A DNA stretch of 19,104 nucleotides, from the NCBI GenBank assembly GCA_023228385.1, contig JALOBF010000015.1:1-19104 (forward strand), in the 5' to 3' direction. The translations under genes were made by a program, and so were the position numbers. The notes below the pieces were generated by a model, which did not search any database, was not told the DNA's origin, and saw nothing but the letters and a program-made list of their open reading frames with translations. Below, one piece after another: positions 1-9,464 of this stretch (the first letter of the stretch is position 1; every line of letters starts with the position of its first letter). The DNA is from Bacilli bacterium. GTDB lineage: Bacteria; Bacillota_I; Bacilli_A; ML615J-28; CAG-698.

Positions 1-1
1 A

Positions 2-802
2 AGCAGTCGGGCTCAGGGCTATAATCAGTATCGCGATCTCAGTAAGAAAATCAACGATCAGGTATATCAATATCAGGGAGCAACCGATATAAAATACTTA
101 TTAAATTATCATAAATCCCGGACTTTAATGAATCAAAGCGAACCATATCTGGCGGCTTTAGCGTCGGGACTTGCGGTTGATTCGATGGGTTCTTTGTTAT
201 ATCATGATTTTAAAAATGATTTAACCATTACCGATCAGATTAAGGTATATCAGGAAGCGCTTCGGGCGAGTTCATTGAAAACGGCTCTTTACAGTCCCAA
301 CCGTTATTTATGGGAGGAGCTCGATGCTTATTTTGATTTTCCGATGTATTCGAGTCAATATCTCGCCTTTACCGATACCGTTCCTTTTATGGCGATTCTG
401 ATGTGCGGTCAGGTTGACAGCTTTGCCGCTGCCGCCAATTTTTATCCTTATGCCCGTGATGAGTTGCTGCGCTTGATTGATTTCGGGGTTTACCCGTCCT
501 TTATTGTTACGGAAAACTCGGCGCAGAAGCTCGCAAAAACCGATTTGGCAGCAATTTATTCTTCACAGTATGCGGTTTTGGCCTCTGATATAAAAACCTA
601 TTACCGGTTTGTAAGCACTGCTTTAAATCCGGTTATCGGTGCTAAGATTGTTGACCGTACGATTGTCGGTGCGGGATTGGCGGTAGTTGCATACGATAAC
701 GGCTGTTGCCTTGTGATTAACTATCATCATGAGGCGCAAAATTACGGTGACTATCGGATTCTCCCCAAAAATTATCTTGTTTTGGGGGCCGCCGATGAAT
801 AA
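2..802 (+). CDS. DUF5696-like protein, C-terminal part (5' end outside window)
   Basis: The reading frame is open from base 2, so the gene starts upstream and the ATG at 128 is internal; 266 residues are visible. No catalytic motif is recognised. The stretch L-x-F-T-D-T-V-P-F followed by a G-containing segment, and the C-terminal part with N-P-V-I-G-A-K-I and a glycine-rich beta-strand run ending near N-Y-L-V-L, resemble the C-terminus of DUF5696 proteins. From memory, these sit beside sugar ABC permeases in Paenibacillus-like genomes. The gene overlaps the next permease gene by 8 bases, so it belongs to the glucan operon. A role in binding or processing glycans at the cell surface is inferred from context only. 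The family assignment is by remembered resemblance and is moderate. Confidence 0.6.
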   Translation, partial: SSRAQGYNQYRDLSKKINDQVYQYQGATDIKYLLNYHKSRTLMNQSEPYLAALASGLAVDSMGSLLYHDFKNDLTITDQIKVYQEALRASSLKTALYSPNRYLWEELDAYFDFPMYSSQYLAFTDTVPFMAILMCGQVDSFAAAANFYPYARDELLRLIDFGVYPSFIVTENSAQKLAKTDLAAIYSSQYAVLASDIKTYYRFVSTALNPVIGAKIVDRTIVGAGLAVVAYDNGCCLVINYHHEAQNYGDYRILPKNYLVLGAADE

Positions 803-1679
803 GAAAAAAATATCAAAAAACACAAGAAATAATTTAATTGCATATTCGTTTATCGGTATTTGGATTTTTGGTTTTATGCTGTTTATGGCTTTTCCTTTAA
901 TCAGTTCCTTGGTTTACAGTTTAAGCGATGTGGTAATCCGCGGGACCGGAATTGAACTTAAACTAAGCGGTTTTAAAAACTTTATTGCCATTTTTAAAAT
1001 CGAAGAAGGCTTTATCTTTCTTGAGGCCTTAACCGACTTTTTGGTTGAATTATTGTTTCAACTGCCGATAATTATTGTTTTTTCGGTTATAATTGCCGTT
1101 TTACTTAATCAGCCGTTAAAAGGGCGGGCTTTTTTCCGTTCGGTGTTTTTTCTGCCGGTTATAATTTCGAGCGGTCCGGTTATTAATGAACTTATTTCTC
1201 AGGGAGCGGGGGGAACCAATATTCTTAACAGTTACGGTTTTATTTCGATTATTGAAGCAAATCTGAACCCGGCCCTGGCAAAGCCGCTGATTACGCTTTT
1301 TTCGGAAATAATTATCGTGTTTTGGTTTTCGGGAGTTCAGATTTTAATTATTTTAGCCGGCTTGCAAAAGATTGACCGCAGTGTTTATGAAGCGGCCGGT
1401 GTCGATGGCGCCGGGCCGTGGGAGAAGTTTTGGAAAATTACGTTGCCGTCTTTATCCAATTTGATTTTTGTAAATATCATATATACGGTGGTACTGCTTG
1501 CTACCTTTTCCGAAAACAAGGTCATCGTTTTAATTCGCAGCAATATGATTAAAGTCGGTTACGGTATTGCTTCGGCCATGGCCTGGATTTACTTTCTGGT
1601 TATTTTGGCGGTTTTGGGAATCTTAGCATTACTGTTTATGCCCCGGGAACGAAAAAGAAAGAAGAGGTTCGGCTCATGA
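795..1679 (+). CDS. Carbohydrate ABC transporter permease, MalF/UgpA type
   Basis: This is an inner-membrane subunit of a sugar importer, 294 residues long. The start is ATG 795, preceded by a GGGGG run at 784-788; an upstream in-frame start at 729 would lie deep inside the previous gene and lacks a site. The N-terminus is basic (MNKKKISKNTRNN), then a hydrophobic helix near residues 14-40 is followed by about five more. The EAA loop that docks on the ATPase is clear: E-A-A-G-V-D-G-A-G-P starting at residue 199. It overlaps the DUF5696-like gene by 8 bases and the second permease by 4 (ATGA). With the GH144/GH94/GH3 genes downstream, the substrate is probably sophoro-oligosaccharides, as for the Listeria innocua lin1839-lin1843 type locus; the substrate is inferred. 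Confidence 0.9.
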   Translation: MNKKKISKNTRNNLIAYSFIGIWIFGFMLFMAFPLISSLVYSLSDVVIRGTGIELKLSGFKNFIAIFKIEEGFIFLEALTDFLVELLFQLPIIIVFSVIIAVLLNQPLKGRAFFRSVFFLPVIISSGPVINELISQGAGGTNILNSYGFISIIEANLNPALAKPLITLFSEIIIVFWFSGVQILIILAGLQKIDRSVYEAAGVDGAGPWEKFWKITLPSLSNLIFVNIIYTVVLLATFSENKVIVLIRSNMIKVGYGIASAMAWIYFLVILAVLGILALLFMPRERKRKKRFGS

Positions 1680-2581
1680 AGAGATTAAAACTTAAAAAAA
1701 TTCTTTTCGGCAAGGAATTATCCGACGGTCTTGTCTTTAAGATAATTATTTATGTTTTGCTTATAGCAATCGGTTTTGTTTATTTATATCCGATTTTATA
1801 TATGGTATCATCGAGTTTTAAAAGTGCCGCCGACATCGTAAATCCGATGGTTAATTGGATTCCGACCAACTTTTATCTTGAAAATTATCGCCGGAGCCTT
1901 AAGGTTTTAAATTATGGACCGACTTTGACCCTAAGTCTTCTCGTTACGCTCCTGCCGGCTTTATTGCAAACGGCGGTAACCTCATTAATCGGTTACGGTT
2001 TTGCCAAGTATCAGTTCCGCGGTAAAAAATTATGGATGATGTTGGTGCTTTCCACCTTTATCGTCCCGGTTCAGGTCTATATGATACCGCGTTATGTGAT
2101 GTTTAATCAGTTTAAATTGCTTGAGAGCTCTCTGGCGGTAATCCTGCCCGCCCTTTGCGGTCAGGGCGTTAATTCCGCAATCTTTATTTTGGTTTTCTAT
2201 CAGTTTTTTCGAATGATCCCTCAAGCCTATAATGAAGCGGCGGAGCTTGACGGCGCCGGGCCTTATCAGATATTTTTTCGGATTGCCGTTCCTTTGGCCG
2301 TTCCCGCTTATATTACCTGTTTTCTATTCGGATTTGTGTGGTATTGGAACGAAACTTATTTATTGTCGTTATTTTTGCCGAATTATCCGAATCTGCAGCT
2401 GCAACTGGCCAATTTTGTTTCCGCCTACAGCAGTTTATACGGCGAACATTTAATGAAAATCAACGAAGGCATTCGCCTGGCGGCGACCCTTCTCATTATT
2501 TTACCGATGTTAATCGTATATCTGATTATGCAGAAATGGTTTGTGGAAGGAGTTGAAAAAACCGGCATAACCGGTGAGTAA
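1676..2581 (+). CDS. Carbohydrate ABC transporter permease, MalG/UgpE type
   Basis: This is the second membrane subunit of the sugar importer, 301 residues. It starts at the ATG of an ATGA overlap with the first permease. A hydrophobic helix at about residues 24-46 ends in the typical Y-P-I-L-Y-M-V-S-S-S-F-K segment of MalG-type permeases. The EAA loop, E-A-A-E-L-D-G-A-G-P, begins at residue 187 and is followed by F-F-R-I-A-V-P-L. The C-terminus carries the usual late helix and V-E-G-V-E-K-T-G-I-T-G motif, so the protein is full length. It pairs with the upstream permease; the cognate binding protein and ATPase must be encoded elsewhere, or upstream of the window for the binding protein. Confidence 0.92.
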   Translation: MKRLKLKKILFGKELSDGLVFKIIIYVLLIAIGFVYLYPILYMVSSSFKSAADIVNPMVNWIPTNFYLENYRRSLKVLNYGPTLTLSLLVTLLPALLQTAVTSLIGYGFAKYQFRGKKLWMMLVLSTFIVPVQVYMIPRYVMFNQFKLLESSLAVILPALCGQGVNSAIFILVFYQFFRMIPQAYNEAAELDGAGPYQIFFRIAVPLAVPAYITCFLFGFVWYWNETYLLSLFLPNYPNLQLQLANFVSAYSSLYGEHLMKINEGIRLAATLLIILPMLIVYLIMQKWFVEGVEKTGITGE

Positions 2582-2582
2582 T

Positions 2583-3914
2583 ATGAAAAAGCAGTTTTTA
2601 TGGATTATAATTTTTATTCTTATATTCGTTGCTTACGGTTGCGACGGCTTGCCGGCCGAGAACCATAAGCAATACCGTAAAACGGTTCGAACCGATCTTT
2701 GTCAAGTGCTGCTTGACGAACTTGAAGCTGGTTGCGCCTTTTTTTGGGAAACGGCCAATAACGACCTGGCCTCTGCCGGTTACGGGTTAATTTGCGATCG
2801 GTACAATACATATACCGACCGTCCCGGCGCGGTTGCCAGTATCGCAGCGGCCGGCTTTGGTTTAAGCACAATTCCGATTTCGATTGAAAACGAATGGATA
2901 AGCCGGGAAGCCGGCGAAGAACGGGCTTTTTATACTTTGGTTACTTTAAAAAATATGGAAAGGGTTAACGGATTTTGGTATCATTTTATTGATATGGGCT
3001 CCGGGAAGCGGGCCTGGGATTGTGAAGTTTCGGTTATCGATACCGCGATTTTAATTAACGGGGTTTTAGTGGTCGGCGAGTATTTCGGGGGAAGGGTAAA
3101 AAAGTTGGCCGACGAGTTGTATCGGGACGTCAAATGGAATTGGTATTACGACGCGGCCATAAATAAATTTTATATGGGATATAAACCGGGTGAAGGGTTC
3201 AGCGGCTATTGGGACGGCTATGCCGAGCATTTGATGTTATTTGTCTTGGCGGCGGGCAGTCCGAAATATGCGGTCCCGACCGCATCCTATCAAATGCTGA
3301 AACTTACGGCAAAAATGATTGCTGCTACCCCTTACTACGGCTCCTTTTATGCGACCCATACCGGCAGTCTTTTCACATACCAATTTTCCCATGCTTGGCT
3401 AGATTTTGGGCACTATCGTGACCGGGACGGCTTTGATTGGTTTTTAAACAGTGTAAATGCCGCTTGCGCCGCCCTTAATTACGCGACCGATAATACTGCG
3501 TACCTTACTTTAAATGAAAATTCATGGGGCCTTTCCGCCTGTGACGGACCCGACGGTTATGTCGGTCCTTACGGCAGTCCCCCGTCCGCCGGCGGTGCCC
3601 ATGTTGTCGACGGAACGGTACCGGCCTATGGCGCCATTGGTTCGGTTGTGTTTTTGCCGGCAGCGGCGATGGGTGCGGCGGAACATTACCGTACCTTTGA
3701 GCGCTTTTGGAGCAAGTACGGTTTTAAAGACAGTTATAATTTAGATTACAGCGCAAACGGCTGGTTTGCCAACGATATCATCGGTATCGATAAGGGCATT
3801 TCGGTTTTAATGATTGAAAACTATTTATCGGGGATGATTTGGAAGATATACCATGAAAATAAATATGTTCAAGCCGGACTGAAGAATTTAGGCTTCACGG
3901 AGGAAGAAAAATGA
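2583..3914 (+). CDS. Putative lipoprotein endo-beta-1,2-glucanase, GH144 / glycoamylase-like
   Basis: This 443-residue protein probably cuts beta-1,2-glucan outside the membrane to sophoro-oligosaccharides for import. A signal peptide with Lys2-Lys3 and a hydrophobic run ends at V-A-Y-G-C (Cys20), an imperfect but plausible lipobox, so it is likely membrane-anchored. The body matches the Glycoamylase/GH144 pattern of an (alpha/alpha)6 barrel: F-F-W-E-T-A-N-N-D, G-L-I-C-D-R, A-S-I-A-A-A-G-F-G-L, then E148-x-S-x-I-D153-T-A and W-D-G-Y-A-E215, which hold acidic residues typical of the active site. The length is usual for the family. ATG 2583 is preferred (GGTGAG at 2573-2578); a GTG at 2574 is an alternative that would overlap the permease. 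Linkage specificity is inferred from the neighbouring GH94 and GH3 genes. Confidence 0.8.
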   Translation: MKKQFLWIIIFILIFVAYGCDGLPAENHKQYRKTVRTDLCQVLLDELEAGCAFFWETANNDLASAGYGLICDRYNTYTDRPGAVASIAAAGFGLSTIPISIENEWISREAGEERAFYTLVTLKNMERVNGFWYHFIDMGSGKRAWDCEVSVIDTAILINGVLVVGEYFGGRVKKLADELYRDVKWNWYYDAAINKFYMGYKPGEGFSGYWDGYAEHLMLFVLAAGSPKYAVPTASYQMLKLTAKMIAATPYYGSFYATHTGSLFTYQFSHAWLDFGHYRDRDGFDWFLNSVNAACAALNYATDNTAYLTLNENSWGLSACDGPDGYVGPYGSPPSAGGAHVVDGTVPAYGAIGSVVFLPAAAMGAAEHYRTFERFWSKYGFKDSYNLDYSANGWFANDIIGIDKGISVLMIENYLSGMIWKIYHENKYVQAGLKNLGFTEEEK

Positions 3915-6900
3915 TAATGAAAAACCATATTATAAAAAAAACAATCGGTTCCGGTAAATTAAAAATAAACCTATTGGCTTCCGGGGATATTTTTTCCATT
4001 ACATATGATGCCGTTCAGGTTTCTATGTATCGGGCCTCAACCCTGGCCGGCGGGCTTGCCAATTTATATTTACGCCTTACCGCCGGCGATTTCTGTTGGT
4101 ATACGCCGCTGATTGGCGTCAATTCGCCGGCAACGGCTGAAGTGACGGCAAACAGCGTAATTTATCGGGGGTGTTTTGCCGGGGGAAGCTATACGGCGGC
4201 ATTAAACGTCAGTGACTCGGGTTGGTTTTGGACGGTGGATGTTGCCGGCGATAGCGATAAGCTGAAGGGCGAAGTTTTTTACGGTCAGGATGTTTGCCTT
4301 AACGCGGCCAATTTAAATGAAGCTTATGTCGCGCAGTATCTTGATCATCGCCCGTTTAGTACGGAGAATGGTTACCATATTATTACCAAACAAAATCAGG
4401 GCCCAGCTTTAACTCTCCAACAGGGGGCCTTAACCGCTACGGACGCTTATGCCACCGACGGATTTGATTTTTTCGGAACCGAATATAAAAGGACCAATAT
4501 CCCTCGCGCTTTAAGAACGGGCGTGCTTCCGTCCGAAGTCTATCAGTATGAACTCAGCTATCTTTCTTTTAAAACGCCGTCCGTTCCGCTTAAAAGCGGA
4601 ATAAAAGCAATTTTTTATGCGATGGTAAAAGAAGAGGCCACCGCAACAAATCTAAAAGAAATTCAACATTTATATCAAAAAACAAAAACAGAGGCGGCGC
4701 CAACGGTGATTTCCGTCTTAAGTCTAAAACCGGTAATCAATTGGCAAAATCCTTATCCTTATCTTCCTTTTTCAAAACAAGAACTTAACAGTCTTTTTCC
4801 GGAACGCGAATTGGAAGAGTCAGTCGGCGGCGATATTTTATCCTGGTTTAGTTTGGACGGCGCCCATTATATGAGCGGAGCCAAGGAAGATTACCTGGAA
4901 CGACCCGGCGGACATATTATTGTAAACCGGGCCTTGGCTCCAATCAGCGATAAGCTAATCGCCTCCACCAATTATATTTTCGGTGTATTTAATTCGCAAA
5001 TATGTTTCGGCAATACCCAATTTAACCGCCTTTTAACATATAATAAAACGCCGCTTAATATCCTAAAAACTTCCGGGCAGCGTTTGTTTGTAAAGATTAA
5101 AAACGAGTACCGCTTATTGGCACTGCCGGCGGTCTATCAGATGAGCGTTAATTCCGCCACCTGGTATTATAAAATTGAAGACGATATTTTAACGGTCGAA
5201 ACGGCGGCATCAGCCAATGAACCGCGGATTGTGCTTGAAGTCAGGTCCAAACGGAATCGTCCTTATGACTTTCTCTTAACATGCGAATTGGTCATGGCCG
5301 ATATTGAATATGTTTATCCGATAGAATATCAGATTACCGACAATGTCGCAACCGTACGTTTTTCGGAAACGACGTTAACGGCAAAAATGTATCCCGAGTA
5401 TTTTTTCCGAATGCACCTTAATACTGAAGGTGCGTATCAGTTTTTCCGGGATGAATTATTTTTCCCCGATAATGCAAGTAGCGGCAACAATCTCTTAACC
5501 GCAAAAATTGATTCTGTTTCCGCTTTTTCCGTAGATATTGAAGGCGTAGCCGGTATGGCCCAAACCTTAACCGATGTTCACATAAATAATATTAAAGCCG
5601 AATATCATCGGCTGTATCGGGAGGAAATGAATCATTTCGTGCTTTCCGTTGCCCCGGATAACGTAAATTATCGGGAAATCAAAAAAATGAATTATCTCGT
5701 TTATTGGTATTTACATAACGGCCTGATTCACTATGCTGCCCCGCACGGCTTGGAGCAATATGGCGGCGGTGCCTGGGGAACCCGCGATGTCTGTCAGGGC
5801 CCCTCTGAACTGTTTGCGGCGTTTAAGCGGTATGATTTAATCAGGAAAATAATTTTGACGGTTTATGGTCGTCAGTTTTATGAAACCGGCGATTGGCCGC
5901 AATGGTTTATGTTTGACCGTTTTCGCTTTATTCAGGCCGATTCCAGTCACGGCGATATTATTGTTTGGCCGCTTTATCTTCTGGGGAAATATTTAAAGGC
6001 GACCGGTGATGTTTCGGTCCTAAAGCAAACGGTGCCTTATACCGAAAAGGCAACGGGTAAAGCGGTTAATGGTGCGACCGTTTCCGATCATATCATGCGA
6101 CAGCTGGATACGATTGAGGCTAATTTGATTCCCGGCACGGCCCTGTCCGCTTACGGCGGCGGTGATTGGAACGATACATTGCAACCCAAAGACAGCAATA
6201 AAAAGCAAAAGATGGCGAGCGGTTGGACCGTGGCCTTAACGATTGAGGCTTTGGAAGCCGTTAGCGAATTTATCGATAGCGAAAGAGTATTGGCCCTTGC
6301 TAATCGGATGAAAAAAGATTATAATAAATACTTAATAAAAGACCGTATCCCGGTGGGGTTTGTGGAGTTTGCGGACAAAATTAATTATTTGCTGCATCCG
6401 GCCGATCGGGAAACCGGGATTAAATATCGGTTGTTGTCATTTAATCGCGGCATGATTGCCGAGTTGTTTCCGGAGGATGATTTAGCTTTTTATCTGGAAG
6501 CAATAGACCGTTATCTCATTAATCCGGACGGAGTCCGCTTAATGGATGCGGCCGTCGAATATCGGGGCGGCAATCCCCAAATATTTATGCGGGCGGAAAC
6601 GGCCGCCAATTTCGGCCGGGAAATCGGATTGCTTTACATTCATGCTCATTTACGGTATTGTGAGGCGATGAGCAAACTGGGCGAAGCGGAACGATTATTT
6701 ACCGGTCTTAAAACGGTGAATCCGATATTAATCGGAGAAACCGTTAAAAATGCCTTAACCAGGCAAAGCAATGTATATTTCTCCAGTTCGGATGCCGCTT
6801 TTAAAGACCGATATGAAGCCAATCGTGAATTTGAAAAAGTCCGGCGGGGAGAAATACCGGTTAAAGGCGGCTGGCGGCTTTACTCCAGCGGTCCCGGAAT

Positions 6901-7192
6901 TTGGTTGTATCAATTAATCGCCAATTTTTTAGGCATTAAGCAATATCAAGGAGAACTGTATATTGACCCGGTATTACCGCAATCCTTAAACGGTTTACAG
7001 TGTCGATATTGTTATCACCAGCACCTGCTTGATATCACATATGATGTTACCGGCACCAGCGGAGTTGAATATTTACTTGTTAACGATAAAAAAATCGCCA
7101 ATAATACGGCTCTTACCAAATATCGCCGCAGCGGCGTAATCGTTCCCCGCAGTTCCCTGCAGGAATACACAAAAATCATTGTAAAGATGTGA
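3911..7192 (+). CDS. 1,2-beta-oligoglucan phosphorylase-like GH94 enzyme
   Basis: Enzymes of this type phosphorolyse beta-1,2-linked glucose oligomers in the cytoplasm, giving alpha-glucose-1-phosphate and saving ATP. The predicted protein has 1093 residues, which fits 1,2-beta-oligoglucan phosphorylases (about 1080-1130) and is longer than cellobiose phosphorylases (about 800). There is no signal peptide. The first half is beta-rich; the catalytic (alpha/alpha)6 part shows G-T-R-D-V-C-Q (623-629), S-H-G-D-I-I-V-W-P-L-Y, and G-G-G-D-W-N-D with the expected general acid Asp755. Start ATG 3911 forms an ATGA overlap with the GH144 gene and follows GGAGGA at 3899-3904; ATG 3917 is also possible. 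The assignment rests on length, motifs and the GH144/GH3/ABC context. Another beta-glucan linkage cannot be excluded from sequence alone. Confidence 0.87.
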   Translation: MIMKNHIIKKTIGSGKLKINLLASGDIFSITYDAVQVSMYRASTLAGGLANLYLRLTAGDFCWYTPLIGVNSPATAEVTANSVIYRGCFAGGSYTAALNVSDSGWFWTVDVAGDSDKLKGEVFYGQDVCLNAANLNEAYVAQYLDHRPFSTENGYHIITKQNQGPALTLQQGALTATDAYATDGFDFFGTEYKRTNIPRALRTGVLPSEVYQYELSYLSFKTPSVPLKSGIKAIFYAMVKEEATATNLKEIQHLYQKTKTEAAPTVISVLSLKPVINWQNPYPYLPFSKQELNSLFPERELEESVGGDILSWFSLDGAHYMSGAKEDYLERPGGHIIVNRALAPISDKLIASTNYIFGVFNSQICFGNTQFNRLLTYNKTPLNILKTSGQRLFVKIKNEYRLLALPAVYQMSVNSATWYYKIEDDILTVETAASANEPRIVLEVRSKRNRPYDFLLTCELVMADIEYVYPIEYQITDNVATVRFSETTLTAKMYPEYFFRMHLNTEGAYQFFRDELFFPDNASSGNNLLTAKIDSVSAFSVDIEGVAGMAQTLTDVHINNIKAEYHRLYREEMNHFVLSVAPDNVNYREIKKMNYLVYWYLHNGLIHYAAPHGLEQYGGGAWGTRDVCQGPSELFAAFKRYDLIRKIILTVYGRQFYETGDWPQWFMFDRFRFIQADSSHGDIIVWPLYLLGKYLKATGDVSVLKQTVPYTEKATGKAVNGATVSDHIMRQLDTIEANLIPGTALSAYGGGDWNDTLQPKDSNKKQKMASGWTVALTIEALEAVSEFIDSERVLALANRMKKDYNKYLIKDRIPVGFVEFADKINYLLHPADRETGIKYRLLSFNRGMIAELFPEDDLAFYLEAIDRYLINPDGVRLMDAAVEYRGGNPQIFMRAETAANFGREIGLLYIHAHLRYCEAMSKLGEAERLFTGLKTVNPILIGETVKNALTRQSNVYFSSSDAAFKDRYEANREFEKVRRGEIPVKGGWRLYSSGPGIWLYQLIANFLGIKQYQGELYIDPVLPQSLNGLQCRYCYHQHLLDITYDVTGTSGVEYLLVNDKKIANNTALTKYRRSGVIVPRSSLQEYTKIIVKM

Positions 7193-9198
7193 TTAAAATG
7201 AAAAACAAGATAAAAGAATTATTGAATATGATGACGCTTCAGGAAAAAATCGGTCAGTTAAATTTGGTTTCATATAACGACAAAACAGAAGAAGAAGTAA
7301 AAAGCGGTTTGGTCGGGGCCGTAATTAACAGCAATAACCGGGATGATATTTTTCGCCTGCAGAAGGCGGCGGGTGAGTCCCGTCTTAAAATACCTTTACT
7401 TATCGGGGCTGATGTTATTCACGGTTTTCGGACCATTTTTCCCGTTCCTTTAGCGGAATCCTGCAGTTTTAATTTGGATTTAATTGAAGCCGCCGCTACC
7501 TGGTCGGCCCGGGCAGCGGCTCAGGAAGGCATTAACTGGATTTATGCCCCGATTCTCGACTTAACCAACGATCCGCGTTGGGGAAGAATCAACGAGTCGT
7601 CGGGGGAGGATCCATTTTTAATCGGAATGATGGCCGCGCGACGGATTCGCGGAATCCAGCGTGACGGTACCGTTGGGGCTTGTTGCAAGCATTATATCGG
7701 TTACGGTAAAGTTGAAAGCGGTGTCGATTATCTTACAACCGATTTTTCCGAACATACACTGCGGACCTATTTTCTTCCGGCATATCGGGCGGCGGTTGCG
7801 GCCGGCGCTTTAAGTATGATGAGTGCTTTTACGACTTATAATGCTTTACCGATTACTGCGAGTCGCACCATTCTTAATGAAATATTGCGTCAGGAATTAG
7901 GATTTAACGGGGTTCTCGTTACCGATTGGGATTCTCTGGAACATCTGTTTAACTACCGACTGGTTGATGAGGGAACGGAAGCGGCGGCGATAGGTATTCG
8001 CTGCGGTATCGATATCGATATGCACAGTCGAATTTATCAAAAATATTTACCGGAAACCGTTAAGCGCCAACCGGAGCTTCTTGGTTTAATCGATGATGCC
8101 GTTTTAAGGGTTTTAAAACTAAAAGCAAAACTCGGTTTATTTAATCAAAAATCTTGTCCGGGAAAAAAAGACTTTAGCGTTATAATCAACGAATATGCAG
8201 AATGCCTGGCCGTTGAGTCAATTATTTTATTAAAAAACGAAAATAAATGTTTACCGCTTAACCCCAATACTAAATTACTCGTCGTCGGACATTTCAACAA
8301 TGACGGTGATATTCATCTCGGTGCCTGGTCGGCATTGGGGCGACCGGAGGAGACGGTGACGGTTGAAGCCGGGATTAGGGCTCGTTTTCCGAACAGCGAA
8401 TTTTTTGCTACTCCCAAAAACACGGGCAATACCGATTTTAACGCCTTAAAGCAAAAAGCCGAAGCGGCCGAGATGGTACTGCTTAATCTCGGAGAGCCCC
8501 GTTATCTTTCCGGGGAGAATAATAATCGGTCGACTTTGGATTTACCTGACAATCAGGACCTTTTGGCAGAATTTCTTGCCAATGAGAATATTCCTTTTAT
8601 TGCTTATGTGGCAGCGGGGCGGCCGCTTGCGATTACCGGCCTTGCCAATAAAGCGCTGGCCTTGCTTTGGAGTTTTCATTTAGGCCATCAGGCCGGCTCG
8701 GCACTGGCCAAGATATTGGCGGGTATTGAAAACCCCAGCGCCAAAACGACTGTAACTTTTCCCCGTTCACTCGGCCAAATTCCGATATATTATAACCGCC
8801 TTTTCTGCGGACGACCCGAATTGATTCATTATTTAGACGAAGAAATAACCCCGCTTTATCCTTTTGGTTACGGCTTGTCTTACAGTGAATTTTACTATCA
8901 TCTTCCTGAGGTTTCCTTTAATAAAGATAAGCAAATTGTAACGGTTGAAGGCTGGATTGAAAATGTTTCGGATTTACCGGGTAAAGACGTTATTCAGGTT
9001 TATTTATTGCCGCAAAAGACGTCCGTGCTATGTCCGGTAAAGTCTCTGATTGGCTTTAAAAAAGTGGAGGTTGCCCCTCATCAGTCTGTGAGTTACCAGA
9101 TCAATTGTCCGATTAATAACAAATTCTATGGTGATCTGGTTAATATTATGGTCGGACCGTCATCACAACTGGGGAAAATCATAAAATTAAAATTATAA
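7189..9198 (+). CDS. GH3 beta-glucosidase
   Basis: This is a cytoplasmic glycoside hydrolase that probably splits sophorose and short beta-1,2-gluco-oligosaccharides left by the phosphorylase, like the GH3 partner in the Listeria innocua locus. The product has 669 residues and no signal peptide. The N-terminal (beta/alpha)8 domain has D-P-R-W-G-R, C-C-K-H-Y-I-G-Y-G and the nucleophile in V-T-D-W-D (Asp246). The alpha/beta sandwich domain carries S-G-E-N-N-N-R, with Glu443 in the position of the acid/base of BglX-type enzymes. A C-terminal FnIII-like domain (about 565-669) contains Y-P-F-G-Y-G-L-S-Y. The GTG at 7189 overlaps the preceding stop (GTGA); ATG 7198 is an equally reasonable start. 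It is the last gene of the operon. Confidence 0.92.
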   Translation: MIKMKNKIKELLNMMTLQEKIGQLNLVSYNDKTEEEVKSGLVGAVINSNNRDDIFRLQKAAGESRLKIPLLIGADVIHGFRTIFPVPLAESCSFNLDLIEAAATWSARAAAQEGINWIYAPILDLTNDPRWGRINESSGEDPFLIGMMAARRIRGIQRDGTVGACCKHYIGYGKVESGVDYLTTDFSEHTLRTYFLPAYRAAVAAGALSMMSAFTTYNALPITASRTILNEILRQELGFNGVLVTDWDSLEHLFNYRLVDEGTEAAAIGIRCGIDIDMHSRIYQKYLPETVKRQPELLGLIDDAVLRVLKLKAKLGLFNQKSCPGKKDFSVIINEYAECLAVESIILLKNENKCLPLNPNTKLLVVGHFNNDGDIHLGAWSALGRPEETVTVEAGIRARFPNSEFFATPKNTGNTDFNALKQKAEAAEMVLLNLGEPRYLSGENNNRSTLDLPDNQDLLAEFLANENIPFIAYVAAGRPLAITGLANKALALLWSFHLGHQAGSALAKILAGIENPSAKTTVTFPRSLGQIPIYYNRLFCGRPELIHYLDEEITPLYPFGYGLSYSEFYYHLPEVSFNKDKQIVTVEGWIENVSDLPGKDVIQVYLLPQKTSVLCPVKSLIGFKKVEVAPHQSVSYQINCPINNKFYGDLVNIMVGPSSQLGKIIKLKL

Positions 9199-9199
9199 T

Positions 9200-9231
9200 A
9201 AAAACCGAAGGTCAAATAATCTTCGGTTTTT
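9200..9231 (+). terminator. Rho-independent terminator of the glucan operon
   Basis: Perfect inverted repeat AAAACCGAAG (9201-9210) and CTTCGGTTTT (9221-9230) with a 10-base loop, extended by one A-T pair. The stem's own 3' arm supplies the T run. It begins two bases after the GH3 stop codon. Confidence 0.9.
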
Positions 9232-9339
9232 ATGTGTGTCGGATATATTTAATGACCAGAAAGAACAGTGTAACTAAACACAAGGGAAATACCGGCTTTA
9301 ACATTTTTTATTTTTTTTCCAAAATAAAGAAAATAACTA

Positions 9340-9368
9340 TTGATTTATTTAAAATAAGATGATATCAT
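9340..9368 (+). promoter_or_regulatory. Candidate promoter for the AT-rich two-gene unit
   Basis: TTGATT (9340-9345), a 17-base spacer and TATCAT (9363-9368) form a sigma-A-like promoter preceded by A/T tracts. The -10 box lies inside the 10-base palindrome ATGATATCAT (9359-9368), which could be an operator. A TATAAT at 9431-9436 is closer to the gene but has no good -35 box. Apart from the terminator at its start and these signals, I see nothing in 9232-9450. Confidence 0.4.
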
Positions 9369-9464
9369 AAACTTAACACATAACATATACAATAAAAGAT
9401 AGTGCTTCATTATTATATTACCGCATAGAATATAATATAAGTAATAATATGGGGGTGAAATTAT

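Noticed and set aside
729..794. Longer N-terminus of the first permease from 729
   Set aside because: It overlaps the preceding gene by 74 bases without a binding site; ATG 795 has a GGGGG site and gives a normal MalF-type N-terminus.
128..802. ATG 128 as the start of the first gene
   Set aside because: The frame is open back to base 2 with coding-like sequence, so the gene most likely begins outside the window.
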